From Clavibacter sepedonicus (GTDB taxonomy: Bacteria; Actinomycetota; Actinomycetes; Actinomycetales; Microbacteriaceae): a stretch of DNA of 64,000 nucleotides. Positions 9,861 through 19,260 of the stretch are shown piece by piece. The DNA lies in assembly GCF_000069225.1 (NCBI RefSeq), contig NC_010407.1, forward strand, positions 1,612,001 to 1,676,000, given 5' to 3'. Each line of letters starts with the position of its first letter. Positions within the stretch are counted from its first letter, which is position 1. The notes beneath the pieces are model-generated. The model was not told the origin of the DNA and ran no database searches. It saw only the letters and a program-made list of their open reading frames with translations. Both the position numbers and the translations under genes were made by a program.

Positions 9861-10568
9861 TCAGCGGCGTTCGCCCTCCGCGGTGCGCGAGTTGGCGGCG
9901 GCCGACGACGGCACGGGAGGGCTGTACTGCTCGTCCGGGGACTCGACGCGGCGCTCGGCGGCGGGCTGGTCGTCGGAGCCGCTGCGCCACGGAACGGGCA
10001 CCGGCGCGACGGCGGTCGTCTCGGCCTGGTGCGTCTGAGGCCGGGTCGCGGCGCTGTCCGCGGCCGGCTGGTCGTCCTCGAACTGCCAGCGCGAGATGTC
10101 GCCCTGGAAGATCTTGCGGGCGCGGCCGGGGTGGTGCTGCCACTCGACCATGCGGTCGCGGAACTCGGCGAGCTGCGCGTCGAACTGGAAGCCGAAGCTG
10201 CCGCTGCCGCGCTTGAACTCGGTGATCTCGTGAGCGGCCCAGGTGGCGGCGGTCGCCGCGCCCTTGACCGGCAGGAGTCGGATGCGGATGTCGGCCTCGC
10301 CGGCTGCGCGGTCGGCGAGCACGCGCTCCTGCGCCGTGAGGCCGTCCCAGACGGAGGCCTGGCGGGCCGCGTCCACGAGGACGCCGATGGCGGCCGCCTT
10401 CACCTCGCGGTCGTGCCGGGTGAGGATCCGCTGCGTGGCGCCGCGCGCGATGACGGCGGCGAGCACGCCGGCCACCACGATAGCCACGAAGGGGACGACG
10501 ACGCCGGAGAGGAGCTGCGTGCCCCGCTCGGACGCGAGGGCATCGAGGAGATCATTCCACCACTGCAT
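9861..10568 (-). CDS. single-pass membrane protein, function unknown
   Basis: 235-aa protein not recognised. Residues 15-45 form one transmembrane helix (GVVVPFVAIVVAGVLAAVIA). A mostly helical cytosolic region follows (ATQRILTRHDREVKAAAIGV, then WAAHEITEFKRGSG) and the last 70 residues are proline- and acid-rich and probably disordered. The layout resembles actinobacterial proteins that anchor a small helical domain at the membrane. Start ATG 10568 is preceded by TACGGT six bases upstream, so the much longer open frame reaching 11072 is not used. Confidence 0.65.
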   Translation of the reverse strand: MQWWNDLLDALASERGTQLLSGVVVPFVAIVVAGVLAAVIARGATQRILTRHDREVKAAAIGVLVDAARQASVWDGLTAQERVLADRAAGEADIRIRLLPVKGAATAATWAAHEITEFKRGSGSFGFQFDAQLAEFRDRMVEWQHHPGRARKIFQGDISRWQFEDDQPAADSAATRPQTHQAETTAVAPVPVPWRSGSDDQPAAERRVESPDEQYSPPVPSSAAANSRTAEGERR

Positions 10569-10574
10569 GCGGCG

Positions 10575-10580
10575 ACCGTA
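10575..10580 (-). promoter_or_regulatory. -10 element TACGGT, leaderless start
   Basis: Reads TACGGT on the minus strand, six bases before ATG 10568. Fixes the start of the membrane protein gene. Confidence 0.5.
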
Positions 10581-10651
10581 CCCCGGGGTCCGAGCCGGAT
10601 CCGGGAGGCCGGGCGGGCGCGTCGCCTCGCGTGCTCGCGGGCGGACGACCG

Positions 10652-10888
10652 TCAGAACCGGAGGCAGTCGACCGCGTCCTGCAGCGACCAGAAGTCGCCC
10701 AGCGGGACGAACCCCTGCGCGTCCCGGCGCAGGCGCTTGGCGCGGAAGCGCTCGCCCTGCGGATCGTGCATGCGCTCGACGTAGCCGAGCACCGCGCCGT
10801 CCGGCCGGGTGACGCGCAGCAGGCCGTCGTGCAGCTCGCGGACCTGGGCTGCCGAGCGCGCCAGGGGGGGGTAGGTGATGCTGGGCAT
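10652..10888 (-). CDS. hypothetical protein, 78 aa
   Basis: Small soluble protein, not recognised. N-terminus MPSITYPPLARSAAQVRELH, then a beta-rich stretch (GLLRVTRPDGAVLGYVERM) and a basic segment (GERFRAKRLRRDAQGF), ending in a DFWSLQDAVDCLRF tail. It looks like a compact one-domain protein that could bind a partner or nucleic acid; nothing more can be said. Start at ATG 10888 with a GGAGG Shine-Dalgarno seven bases upstream. It runs divergently from msrA, 170 bases apart. Confidence 0.6.
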   Translation of the reverse strand: MPSITYPPLARSAAQVRELHDGLLRVTRPDGAVLGYVERMHDPQGERFRAKRLRRDAQGFVPLGDFWSLQDAVDCLRF

Positions 10889-11058
10889 GGTGTCCTCCGT
10901 CCGTGCGCCGCCGGCCCGGCGGTGTCCTGATGTCCCCGAAGCTACGGGCGACCACCGACATCGGGCCGGTGCGGAATGGGCGGCGGTGCGTGACGGTTCC
11001 CTCCCATGTCGACCGCCGCGGACCTCGCGCGCATCGACGGGAAGTAGGTTCATCTCTC

Positions 11059-11586
11059 ATGCAGACATTCATCCTCGCCGGCGGCTGCTTCTGGTGCCTC
11101 GATGCGGTCTACCGCACGCTCGACGGCGTCCAGGACGTCATCTCCGGCTACATCGGCGGCCACACCGCCCACCCCTCCTACGACGCCGTGTGCACGGGCG
11201 CGACCGGGCACGCCGAGGCGGTGAAGGTGGTCTTCGACGAGGAGGTCATCCCCGCGGACGTCATCCTCGACGTGTTCTTCACGCTGCACGACCCGCGCCA
11301 GCTCAACCGCCAGGGCGCCGACGTCGGCACCCAGTACCGCTCGGCCATGTTCCCCGCGGACGCCGAGCAGGAGCAGCTCTTCCGCGACGCGATCGCCCGC
11401 GCCGGCGACCTGTTGGACGGCACGCCCGTCACGACGATCGAGCCGCTCGGCACCTGGCACGACGCAGAGGACTACCACCAGGACTTCTTCGCCAAGAACC
11501 CGGGCCAGGGCTACTGCAACGCGGTCGCCGTGCCCAAGGTGAACAAGGTGCGGAAGTCGTTCGCGCAGTACGTGCGCGCCGCCTGA
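11059..11586 (+). CDS. msrA: peptide methionine (S)-S-oxide reductase
   Basis: 175-aa MsrA that repairs methionine-S-sulfoxide with thioredoxin as reductant. The active-site GCFWCLDA places the nucleophilic Cys at residue 10 and Cys13 close by. GYIGGHTAHPSYDAVCTG and TGHAEAVKV are the conserved substrate-binding segments. A resolving Cys sits in GQGYCNAVAVPKV near the C-terminus. Start ATG 11059 lies eight bases after TAGGTT, so it may be leaderless. A hairpin terminator follows the stop. The nearby thioredoxin-like gene that might serve it is frameshifted. Confidence 0.95.
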   Translation: MQTFILAGGCFWCLDAVYRTLDGVQDVISGYIGGHTAHPSYDAVCTGATGHAEAVKVVFDEEVIPADVILDVFFTLHDPRQLNRQGADVGTQYRSAMFPADAEQEQLFRDAIARAGDLLDGTPVTTIEPLGTWHDAEDYHQDFFAKNPGQGYCNAVAVPKVNKVRKSFAQYVRAA

Positions 11587-11602
11587 TCCACCGCTCCCCG
11601 AC

Positions 11603-11629
11603 GCCCCGCGGCCTGTACGGCCGCGGGGC
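11603..11629 (+). terminator. hairpin after msrA
   Basis: GCCCCGCGGCC (11603-11613) pairs with GGCCGCGGGGC (11619-11629), loop TGTAC. Begins 17 bases after the msrA stop. Confidence 0.6.
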
Positions 11630-11686
11630 CTCGGCGTACCATCGGGACGTCCGGGCGACGGAGCCCGGGGAGGAGAGGCGACGACG

Positions 11687-11926
11687 ATGTCCATGACCAC
11701 CAGCACAAGCACGACCCGTACGAACGGGGTCCCGCGGACCGCGGGCAAGACATGGGTGGCCTTCGGGGCCACGGGGGCGATCGCCTCCATCCACTCGCAC
11801 GACGACGGATACGAGGTGCGGTCGCTGCACCGCGGCGTCGTGGCCGGCGCATACCCGACGCTCGAGATCGCGAAGGCCGCGCTCCGGGCGGGCCGGGACG
11901 ACGACCTCCGCTTCACTGAGCACTGA
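11687..11926 (+). CDS. hypothetical protein, 79 aa
   Basis: Not recognised. The first 18 residues are Ser/Thr-rich and probably disordered. The rest (KTWVAFGATGAIASIHSHDD, then YEVRSLHRGVVAGAYPTLEI and AKAALRAGRDDDLRF) looks like a small alpha/beta domain. It has no membrane segment. Start at ATG 11687 has GGAGAG in a fitting position upstream; ATG 11693 is an alternative. About 450 bases without an intact gene follow. Confidence 0.55.
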   Translation: MSMTTSTSTTRTNGVPRTAGKTWVAFGATGAIASIHSHDDGYEVRSLHRGVVAGAYPTLEIAKAALRAGRDDDLRFTEH

Positions 11927-12374
11927 GCCCCCGCCGTCCCTCCCCAGGCGCGCGCGCTCCGCGTCGCGCCCGGGACCCGCTCGGCGTCCCCGCGCCGCAC
12001 CTCCGGCGGCGCATCCTGCGTCGGCGGCCACGTGGTCGCGGGGAGGGGCGGCCAGGTGGGCGACGGGGGCGGGGGACGCGAGCGCGATCGGAGCGGGCGC
12101 GGGGCGCGCGTAGTGCTGCGGGGGATGGTGACCTGCCGTCCGCGGGGCATCCGCACGGTCGAGGGGTGGGAGGTCGCGAGCCTCCTCGTCGGATCCGGCG
12201 CCGCGGGCGCCGCGGAGGGCGGCGCCGTCCTCGTGGTCTGCACCGGTGCCGGGTCGTCCCGCGTCGGGGCGCCCGCCCCGAGGACGACGCGACCGAGCTC
12301 GTCGCCGAGGCGGTGCTCGCCCACAGCGGGGCAGGGACGGTCGTCCCGGTCTCGGCGGAGCCTAGGATCGCACC
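11927..12374. other. 448-bp region without an intact gene
   Basis: No convincing reading frame on either strand. Two short stretches look protein-like but sit in different forward frames: WEVASLLVGSGAAGAA near 12165-12215 and RPEDDATELVAEAVLAHSGA near 12275-12335, the latter ending in a stop overlapping the MarR start. This may be the decayed end of an older gene. Extended frames over the region are arginine- or proline-rich artefacts of high GC. Confidence 0.4.
12363..12368 (+). promoter_or_regulatory. -10 element TAGGAT, leaderless start for the MarR gene
   Basis: TANNNT six bases before ATG 12375. Confidence 0.5.
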
Positions 12375-12938
12375 ATGAGCGGATCCCCCCGGTGGCTCGA
12401 GCCGGATCAGCAGCGAGCCTGGCGGACGGTCATCGTCGCCCTGAACCACGTCACCGAGCGCATCGAGCGGCAGCTCCTCCGGGACTCGGGGATGCCGCAT
12501 GCGTACTACATGATCCTCGTCCGCCTGTCGGAGGCGGAGGACGTGGCGCTCCCGATGAGCGTGCTGGCCCGGGCGCTCCAGGCCTCCGCGAGCCGGACCT
12601 CGCACGCCGTCACCCGGTTGGAGCAGCTGGGCTGGGTCCGTCGCACGCGGTCGCCGCACGACGGTCGGAGCCTCCTCGCCGAGCTCACGGACCAGGGTCG
12701 GGCGACCCTCGAGGCGGCGGCCCCCGGGCACGCGGAGGAGGTGCTCCGCACGGTGTTCGACCCGCTGACCGCGGATCAGACCGCGCAGCTCGAGGACATC
12801 GCGCGGGATATCCTCGCCAGCATGAGCGCATCCTCCCTCGACGACGGCCAGGGGAGCGCCCGCGGCGACGACCTCGCCATCCCCCCGGCACCCGACCGCG
12901 ACGACGACACGGCCTGCGCCGACGAGTCCGCCGCGTGA
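12375..12938 (+). CDS. MarR-family transcriptional regulator
   Basis: 187-aa winged-helix regulator. Helices before the DNA-binding domain include RAWRTVIVALNHVTERIERQ. The wHTH spans about residues 58-105 (MSVLARALQASASRTSHAVT as recognition region, then the wing WVRRTRSPHDGRSLLAELTD). A dimerisation helix follows and the last 35 residues are acidic and disordered. The ligand and targets are unknown. Start is ATG 12375, preceded by a leaderless-type -10. It overlaps the next gene by four bases, so the lipoprotein is co-expressed. Confidence 0.85.
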   Translation: MSGSPRWLEPDQQRAWRTVIVALNHVTERIERQLLRDSGMPHAYYMILVRLSEAEDVALPMSVLARALQASASRTSHAVTRLEQLGWVRRTRSPHDGRSLLAELTDQGRATLEAAAPGHAEEVLRTVFDPLTADQTAQLEDIARDILASMSASSLDDGQGSARGDDLAIPPAPDRDDDTACADESAA

Positions 12939-13414
12939 TCCGCGTCTCCCGCGCCCTCCTGGCGCCGGCGCTCCTCGTCGCCCTGCTCCTGTCGGCCTGC
13001 ACGCAGACGTCGACGGCACCCGAGCCGACGCCCGCCGCCGTCACGGCGACCGCCGCGCCCGGCGCTGCGCCCGCCTCCCCGACCGTCGCGCCCGTCGACC
13101 CGGACGGCACGGCCAAGGGCAACCTGCCGGCCTTCGAGGCGGCCGCCGGAGCCGTCGTCGCGGCGGACGCGGACGCGCAGGGCCGCGCGCTCGTCGATGC
13201 CCTCGTGGCGGTCGGCTTCCCGAAGGACCGCATGGAGGTCACGGCAGACGCGACGCCCCTCGGCAACGCGGTCGACTCGATCCTCGTGGCCGTGCACATG
13301 CCGGACGCCTGCCTCATCGGGCAGCGCGCGCGAGACGGGTTCAGCGCCCACGTGGAGCCGGCGCTCTCGTCCGGCCGCTGCCTCGTCGGCCAGACGCGCA
13401 TGATCGACTGGTGA
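12935..13414 (+). CDS. lipoprotein with a DUF6993-like domain
   Basis: 159-aa secreted lipoprotein. The signal peptide runs through ALLAPALLVALLLSAC with the lipobox Cys at residue 22. A Thr/Pro/Ala-rich linker follows to about residue 60. The C-terminal domain (GRALVDALVAVGFPKDRMEV, then DSILVAVHMPDACLIGQRAR) has two Cys that could form a disulfide. From memory this matches the actinobacterial DUF6993 lipoproteins; function unknown. GTG 12935 overlaps the MarR stop by four bases, so translation is coupled. Confidence 0.75.
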   Translation: MIRVSRALLAPALLVALLLSACTQTSTAPEPTPAAVTATAAPGAAPASPTVAPVDPDGTAKGNLPAFEAAAGAVVAADADAQGRALVDALVAVGFPKDRMEVTADATPLGNAVDSILVAVHMPDACLIGQRARDGFSAHVEPALSSGRCLVGQTRMIDW

Positions 13415-13464
13415 CGGCGGCGCCGGTGCCTCCCGGCGCGGCATCCGGCGGCTGCCGCACTGAA

Positions 13465-13470
13465 TAGACT
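13465..13470 (+). promoter_or_regulatory. -10 element TAGACT, leaderless start for ettA
   Basis: TANNNT seven bases before ATG 13478. Supports that ATG over the GTG at 13472. Confidence 0.5.
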
Positions 13471-13477
13471 CGTGCCC

Positions 13478-15160
<1,683 letters not shown>

Positions 15161-15163
15161 TCC

Positions 15164-15637
15164 GTGACCCGGGTCCACGTCCCGATCCACCTGAGGTGGG
15201 CGGACCTCGACGCCTACGACCACGTCAACAACGTCGAGGTCCTGCGGCTCCTGGAGGAGGCGCGCGTCCGCGCCTTCTGGCAGGGCGAGGACGACGGCGA
15301 GGACGCGGGGCTCGCGCTCATCGACGCGTCGGCGGGCGCGGCGACCATGACCCTGATCGCGCGTCAGGAGATCGAGTACCTGCTGCCCATCTCCTACGGG
15401 CGGCGTCCGCTCGACGTGCAGGTGTGGCTGGGGCGGCTCGGCGGGTCCAGCTTCGAGGCGTGCTACGAGGTGCGGACGCCGGCAGGCGTCGAGCCGGCCG
15501 CGTTGTACGCGCGCGCCTCCACGACGATCGTGCTCGTCGACGCCGCCACGGGGCGCCCGCGGCGCATCACCGAGGACGAGCGCGCCGCCTGGTCGACCTA
15601 CCTCGAGGAGCCGGTGGCTTTCAGCCGTCGCGGCTGA
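15164..15637 (+). CDS. acyl-CoA thioesterase, hot-dog fold (4HBT)
   Basis: 157-aa single-domain hot-dog thioesterase. The 4HBT signature WADLDAYDHVNNVEVLRLLEE places the catalytic Asp near residue 17. The later QEIEYLLPISYGRRPLDVQV and SFEACYEVRTPAG strands complete the fold. It hydrolyses acyl-CoA or a related thioester; the chain length cannot be inferred. GTG 15164 starts three bases after the ettA stop, so it is probably co-transcribed with ettA. It converges on the TesB-type thioesterase nine bases away. Confidence 0.85.
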   Translation: MTRVHVPIHLRWADLDAYDHVNNVEVLRLLEEARVRAFWQGEDDGEDAGLALIDASAGAATMTLIARQEIEYLLPISYGRRPLDVQVWLGRLGGSSFEACYEVRTPAGVEPAALYARASTTIVLVDAATGRPRRITEDERAAWSTYLEEPVAFSRRG

Positions 15638-15646
15638 GCGGGCCGG

Positions 15647-16552
15647 TCAGGCGCGGTCCGCGAGCGGCACCCGCACCATGCCCTCCTGGGCCACGCTCGC
15701 CAGCAGCACGCCGTCGCGCGAGTAGATGCGGCCGAGCGACAGGCCACGGCCACCCTGAGCGCTCGTCGACTCCTGCACGTAGAGCATCCACTCGTCGGCG
15801 CGGCCGAAGCGGTGGAACCACATCGCGTGGTCGAGGCTCGCCGCCTTGATCCCGGGCGTCGCCCACGAGAGGCCGTGCCGGCGGTAGATGGACTCGAGGA
15901 TGGAGTAGTCGCTCGCGTAGGCGAGCGACGCCAGGTGCACGGCGGGGTCGTCGGGGAGGCGGCCGATCGCGCGGATCCACACGGCCTGGTGCGCGACGCG
16001 CTCCGGGGCTGCGCCGAAGTAGACGGGCTGCTCGACGTGGCGCATGTCGAAGGGGCGGTCGTTGGCCCAGTGCGCGGCGACCGGGTGGTCGATGCGGGAC
16101 AGCACGTCGCGTGCGCTCGGCAGCGACTCCGGCTCGGGGATACCCTCGGGCATGGGGGCCTGGTGCTCGAGGCCCTCGTCCGCGTCCTGGAACGACGCGA
16201 TCATCGAGAGGATCGGGCGGCCGTCCTGGTACGCCTGCGTGCGGCGGGTGGAGAACGAGCGGCCGTCGTGGATCCGATCGACCGAGAACGTGATGGGCTT
16301 CGTGACGTCGCCGGGCCGCAGGAAGTAGCCGTGCATGCTGTGCGGGCGGCGCTCGGGATCCGTCGTCCGCATCGCCGCGACGAGGGACTGGGCGAGCACC
16401 TGGCCCCCGAAGACGCGACCCATGGGCATCCACTGCGACGGTCCGGTGGAGATGTCCTCGCTCGTGCGCGCACCCGTGTCGGTGGGGTCGAGGGCGGTGA
16501 GGAGGCCGGCGAGCGGGCCGTCGTCCGGGATGTCGGATGCGTGGTCGGTCAT
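15647..16552 (-). CDS. tesB: acyl-CoA thioesterase II (TesB type)
   Basis: 301-aa double hot-dog thioesterase. The first hot-dog contains GRVFGGQVLAQSLVAAMRT and HGYFLRPGDVTKPITFSVDR. The second contains SLAYASDYSILESIYRRHGL and SLDHAMWFHRFGRADEWMLY, with the catalytic Asp in the SLDHAMWFH segment and the Gln/Thr partners of TesB. Likely acts on medium to long acyl-CoA. Start at ATG 16552 with GGAGG six bases upstream. It faces a smaller 4HBT thioesterase, so two unrelated thioesterase families lie tail to tail. Confidence 0.92.
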   Translation of the reverse strand: MTDHASDIPDDGPLAGLLTALDPTDTGARTSEDISTGPSQWMPMGRVFGGQVLAQSLVAAMRTTDPERRPHSMHGYFLRPGDVTKPITFSVDRIHDGRSFSTRRTQAYQDGRPILSMIASFQDADEGLEHQAPMPEGIPEPESLPSARDVLSRIDHPVAAHWANDRPFDMRHVEQPVYFGAAPERVAHQAVWIRAIGRLPDDPAVHLASLAYASDYSILESIYRRHGLSWATPGIKAASLDHAMWFHRFGRADEWMLYVQESTSAQGGRGLSLGRIYSRDGVLLASVAQEGMVRVPLADRA

Positions 16553-16634
16553 GGGTCCTCCGCGTGGCGGGCCGGCCTCGGGTGGCCGGGCGCCCGGCGG
16601 ATCGCAGAGGCGCATCCAGTAGCTTAGACACGCC

Positions 16635-17330
16635 ATGACGCCCTCCTTCGCCCTCCGGGACGCCCTCGCCCTCGGCGATCTGCAGACCTTCCTCGGGCGC
16701 TCCGCCCGCGTCGACGACGGGGCCGTGCGGCTCATCGGATCCGGTGGGGTCCTCGCCGTGTACACGTCGGTCCTCCAGCCCGCCGGCCTCCTCGACCGGT
16801 CGCCCACCGTGCTCGGCCTCCGCACCTTCGCGGCCGAGACGCAGGCCCCCGTGGACAGCGTGGTGCCGATCCGCGCGCTCCTCGACCGGCTCGCGCGCCT
16901 CGAGGGGCCGGCGACCGGATCCCCGGGCGAGCCCGTCGGCGTGCTCGTGCCGCCGGACACCGCCACCGCGCCGTGGGCGGGGATCTCGCCACCGCGCGCC
17001 GGGTGGGAACGCGTCGCGGACGTGCCCACCGCTTCCCTGCGCGCGGCAGCGCGGGCCGGGATCGACGAGGTGGCCGCGGCCGTCCCGTCGGGGATCGGCG
17101 AGCAGATCGTCACGCGCGTGCGCGGAGAGGTGTGGGGACGCCCAGTTGACGGCGCTCCCGACGTCGTCGGCGGCGGGGCGTTCGCGGCCTACAGCCTGGG
17201 GTTCCTCGGGCCGGATCCGGACGGCGACGCCGAGGCCGACGACGTGGAGCCGCCGGTCGCCGTCTTCCGCACGGGTCCGTGGACGCGGCTCACCATGGCG
17301 CGCGGGCACGTGCTCGTGCGGCGGCTCTAG
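16635..17330 (+). CDS. conserved hypothetical protein, 231 aa
   Basis: Not recognised by function. No signal peptide or membrane helices. Alternating regions suggest alpha/beta structure: MTPSFALRDALALGDLQTFL, then GSGGVLAVYTSVLQPAGLLD, a proline-rich middle (VGVLVPPDTATAPWAGISPP) and GGGAFAAYSLGFLGPDP near residue 180. It ends MARGHVLVRRL. The TAG stop is also part of the CTAG target duplicated by the IS481-family element, so the insertion leaves the protein intact but puts the IS directly after it. Confidence 0.65.
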   Translation: MTPSFALRDALALGDLQTFLGRSARVDDGAVRLIGSGGVLAVYTSVLQPAGLLDRSPTVLGLRTFAAETQAPVDSVVPIRALLDRLARLEGPATGSPGEPVGVLVPPDTATAPWAGISPPRAGWERVADVPTASLRAAARAGIDEVAAAVPSGIGEQIVTRVRGEVWGRPVDGAPDVVGGGAFAAYSLGFLGPDPDGDAEADDVEPPVAVFRTGPWTRLTMARGHVLVRRL

Positions 17331-17373
17331 CTGTACTCGGCCATGACGTTGGTGACACTTCGGGGCGTGTGAA

Positions 17374-17426
17374 GAGGCCTCCTGGCTTGATGGAGCTGTT
17401 CAGTTCAACCATCGCCAGGAGGCCTC
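17374..17426 (+). promoter_or_regulatory. hairpin masking the transposase ribosome-binding site
   Basis: GAGGCCTCCTGG (17374-17385) pairs perfectly over 12 bp with CCAGGAGGCCTC (17415-17426). The right arm contains the Shine-Dalgarno AGGAGG (17417-17422) for ATG 17428. Transcripts entering from outside would fold and hide it. The same hairpin is in copy 2. Confidence 0.65.
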
Positions 17427-17427
17427 G

Positions 17428-18390
17428 ATGTCCCACGGTAATGCTCGTCTGACGGTTCACGGGAGGGTTCTCCTCGTGCGGCGGGTGGTGGAGGATCGTC
17501 GGCCGGTCGCGCACGTCGCGCGGGAGCTGGGGGTGTCGCGGCAGTGCGCGCATCGATGGGTGAACCGGTTCCGTGCCGAGGGGCTGCGAGGGCTGACGGA
17601 TCGGTCATCGCGGCCCCGGTCAGTACCGAGGCGAACGAGCCCGGAGCGGGAACGGGCCGTGCTGGAAGCGCGGGCCCAGTTGCGGGCGGGTCCTGCGCGG
17701 CTGGCGCCGGTGACAGGTGTTCCATCCCGTACGATCTCCCGCATCCTGCGCCGGCACGGGGCGCCGCCGTTGGCATGGTTGGACCCCGTCACCGGGGCCG
17801 TGATCCGGGCATCCCGGTCAACGGCGCACCGGTATGAGCACGAGCATCCGGGTGATCTGATCCACGTGGACGTGAAGAAGCTCGGGAGGATCCCGGACGG
17901 AGGCGGCTGGCGGGTCCACGGGCGCAGCGAGCAGGTCCGCGGCCGCGGGATCGGGTTCGATTACGTCCATGCCGCGGTCGATGACCACACCCGTCTCGCC
18001 TACGCGGAGATCCATCCCGATGAGAAAGGCGCGACCGCGGCCGGGTTCCTGACCCGCGCAGCGGCGTACTTCGCCGGGCGCGGGATCACCCGGATCGAGC
18101 GGGTCATCACGGACAACGCGTTCGCCTACCGGCACTCGACCGCGTTCAAGAACGCCGTCCAGGACCTGGGCGCGCGGCAGAAGTTCATCCGCCCGCACTG
18201 CCCCTGGCAGAACGGCAAGGTCGAGCGCTTCAACCGGACCCTCGCGACCGAGTGGGCCTACCGGCAACCCTTCACCAGCAACCAACACCGCGCCGACGCG
18301 CTTGACCCCTTCATCGAGCACTACAACACTGAACGAATCCACTCAAGCCACGGGCTCACGCCCGCGGCCCGAGTGTCACCAACGTCATGA
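17428..18390 (+). CDS. IS481-family transposase, copy 1
   Basis: 320-aa DDE transposase. The N-terminal helix-turn-helix includes RPVAHVARELGVSRQCAHRW at residues about 24-43, followed by a second HTH (TGVPSRTISRILRRHGAP). The rve core has the triad in DLIHVDVKKLG (Asp), VITDNAFAYRHS (Asp) and WQNGKVERFNRTL (Glu), ending in YNTERIHSSHGLTP. The gene is intact and its product is identical to that of copy 2, so the element is probably still active or recently spread. The stop lies inside the right inverted repeat. Confidence 0.95.
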   Translation: MSHGNARLTVHGRVLLVRRVVEDRRPVAHVARELGVSRQCAHRWVNRFRAEGLRGLTDRSSRPRSVPRRTSPERERAVLEARAQLRAGPARLAPVTGVPSRTISRILRRHGAPPLAWLDPVTGAVIRASRSTAHRYEHEHPGDLIHVDVKKLGRIPDGGGWRVHGRSEQVRGRGIGFDYVHAAVDDHTRLAYAEIHPDEKGATAAGFLTRAAAYFAGRGITRIERVITDNAFAYRHSTAFKNAVQDLGARQKFIRPHCPWQNGKVERFNRTLATEWAYRQPFTSNQHRADALDPFIEHYNTERIHSSHGLTPAARVSPTS

Positions 18391-18534
18391 CCCAGTACAG
18401 CTAGGGCGCACCGGTGCGGAGAGCCACCGTCGTCCGGCCGCGAGGGGTGCCGGGTCGCGGCGGACGATGCCGCCCCGCGGGAGGTCACGTCGTGCGCGCC
18501 GTCCGGGTGATCGGACGGAGGGGACCGGAGGCGA

Positions 18535-19095
18535 TCAGCCGGCGACGTCGATGAGGACCTCGTTGCGTCGCAGGAACCAGGGCTTGTAGGGCGGGTCGAA
18601 CCGGGCGAAGCGGGGTGCGGAGAGGGTGGTGATCGACGCCTCGGCCAAGGCAGCGATGAGCTCCTCGCAGCGCTCGTCGTAGCGGGCCCGCGTCCAGCGG
18701 CCGGAGTAGGTCGTGGCCGCCACGAGCGCCTCGGGGACCGTCCGGAGGGAGACCTCGGGGCTCGTCGGCGCAGGAGCCGTCGCCTCGGTGAACGTCGACG
18801 GGAGGACGAACGCGACGACATGGCTCCCGGCGTCCTGCCCCGCCGTCTGGACGACGGGTGCTGCCATCGCGATCTCCTGCGAGACCGGGGCCTGGACGAC
18901 CGGCGCCGTCATGGCCACCTTCCCGCCCGCGGCGTTCGCCCCGCTGATGTAGCCGAACAGGGCTCGGAACGCCGTGTTGCCGGCGGCGTCGAAGTCGGCG
19001 CGGACAGTGACCTCCGCGACGACGTGCTCGGGGTATCGGCGCACCTGGAAGGAGGACTCCTCACGCACCACGGTGTACGGCTGCTGCTCGGTCAT
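18535..19095 (-). CDS. SOUL heme-binding family protein
   Basis: 186-aa SOUL/HEBP protein. N-terminal YTVVREESSFQVRRYPEHVV and AFRALFGYISGANAAGGKVA with MTAPV are the family signatures, and SGRWTRARYDERCEEL and a C-terminal PPYKPWFLRRNEVLI follow. SOUL proteins bind heme or other hydrophobic ligands; the bacterial role is unclear. There is no signal peptide. Start is ATG 19095, preceded by TAGCGT six bases upstream. It lies 130 bases right of IS copy 1 and is transcribed toward it. Confidence 0.88.
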   Translation of the reverse strand: MTEQQPYTVVREESSFQVRRYPEHVVAEVTVRADFDAAGNTAFRALFGYISGANAAGGKVAMTAPVVQAPVSQEIAMAAPVVQTAGQDAGSHVVAFVLPSTFTEATAPAPTSPEVSLRTVPEALVAATTYSGRWTRARYDERCEELIAALAEASITTLSAPRFARFDPPYKPWFLRRNEVLIDVAG

Positions 19096-19101
19096 GGTGG
19101 C

Positions 19102-19107
19102 ACGCTA
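19102..19107 (-). promoter_or_regulatory. -10 element TAGCGT, leaderless start for the SOUL gene
   Basis: Reads TAGCGT on the minus strand, six bases before ATG 19095. Confidence 0.5.
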
Positions 19108-19260
19108 CCCGGGCGGCCTCCCTGGGCCCAGGGCGCTGCGGTCTTCGGATTCTCAAGCGCGGACGATGCGCCCGGTGTCGACCGCTGAGTCGTGGTCGGC
19201 GCATCCGCTCGCGGTGCGACGCCGCGCGCCACGACACGTGCGGGCGCGGCACCACGCGGG

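Larger units (their letters stand above)
17331..18400 (+). mobile_element. IS481-family insertion sequence, copy 1 (1,070 bp)
   Basis: Ends are an imperfect inverted repeat: left CTGTACTCGGCCATGACG and right, reverse-complemented, CTGTACTGGGTCATGACG; 27 of the first 29 bases match. CTAG flanks both sides (17327-17330 and 18401-18404), a 4-bp target duplication. IS481 of Bordetella uses NCTAGN targets, which agrees. One transposase gene fills the element. A second copy of the same length lies at 44714-45783 in the same orientation, with only two differences seen by eye (both at the left end). Probably the IS1121-type element of Clavibacter; name from memory. Confidence 0.93.
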
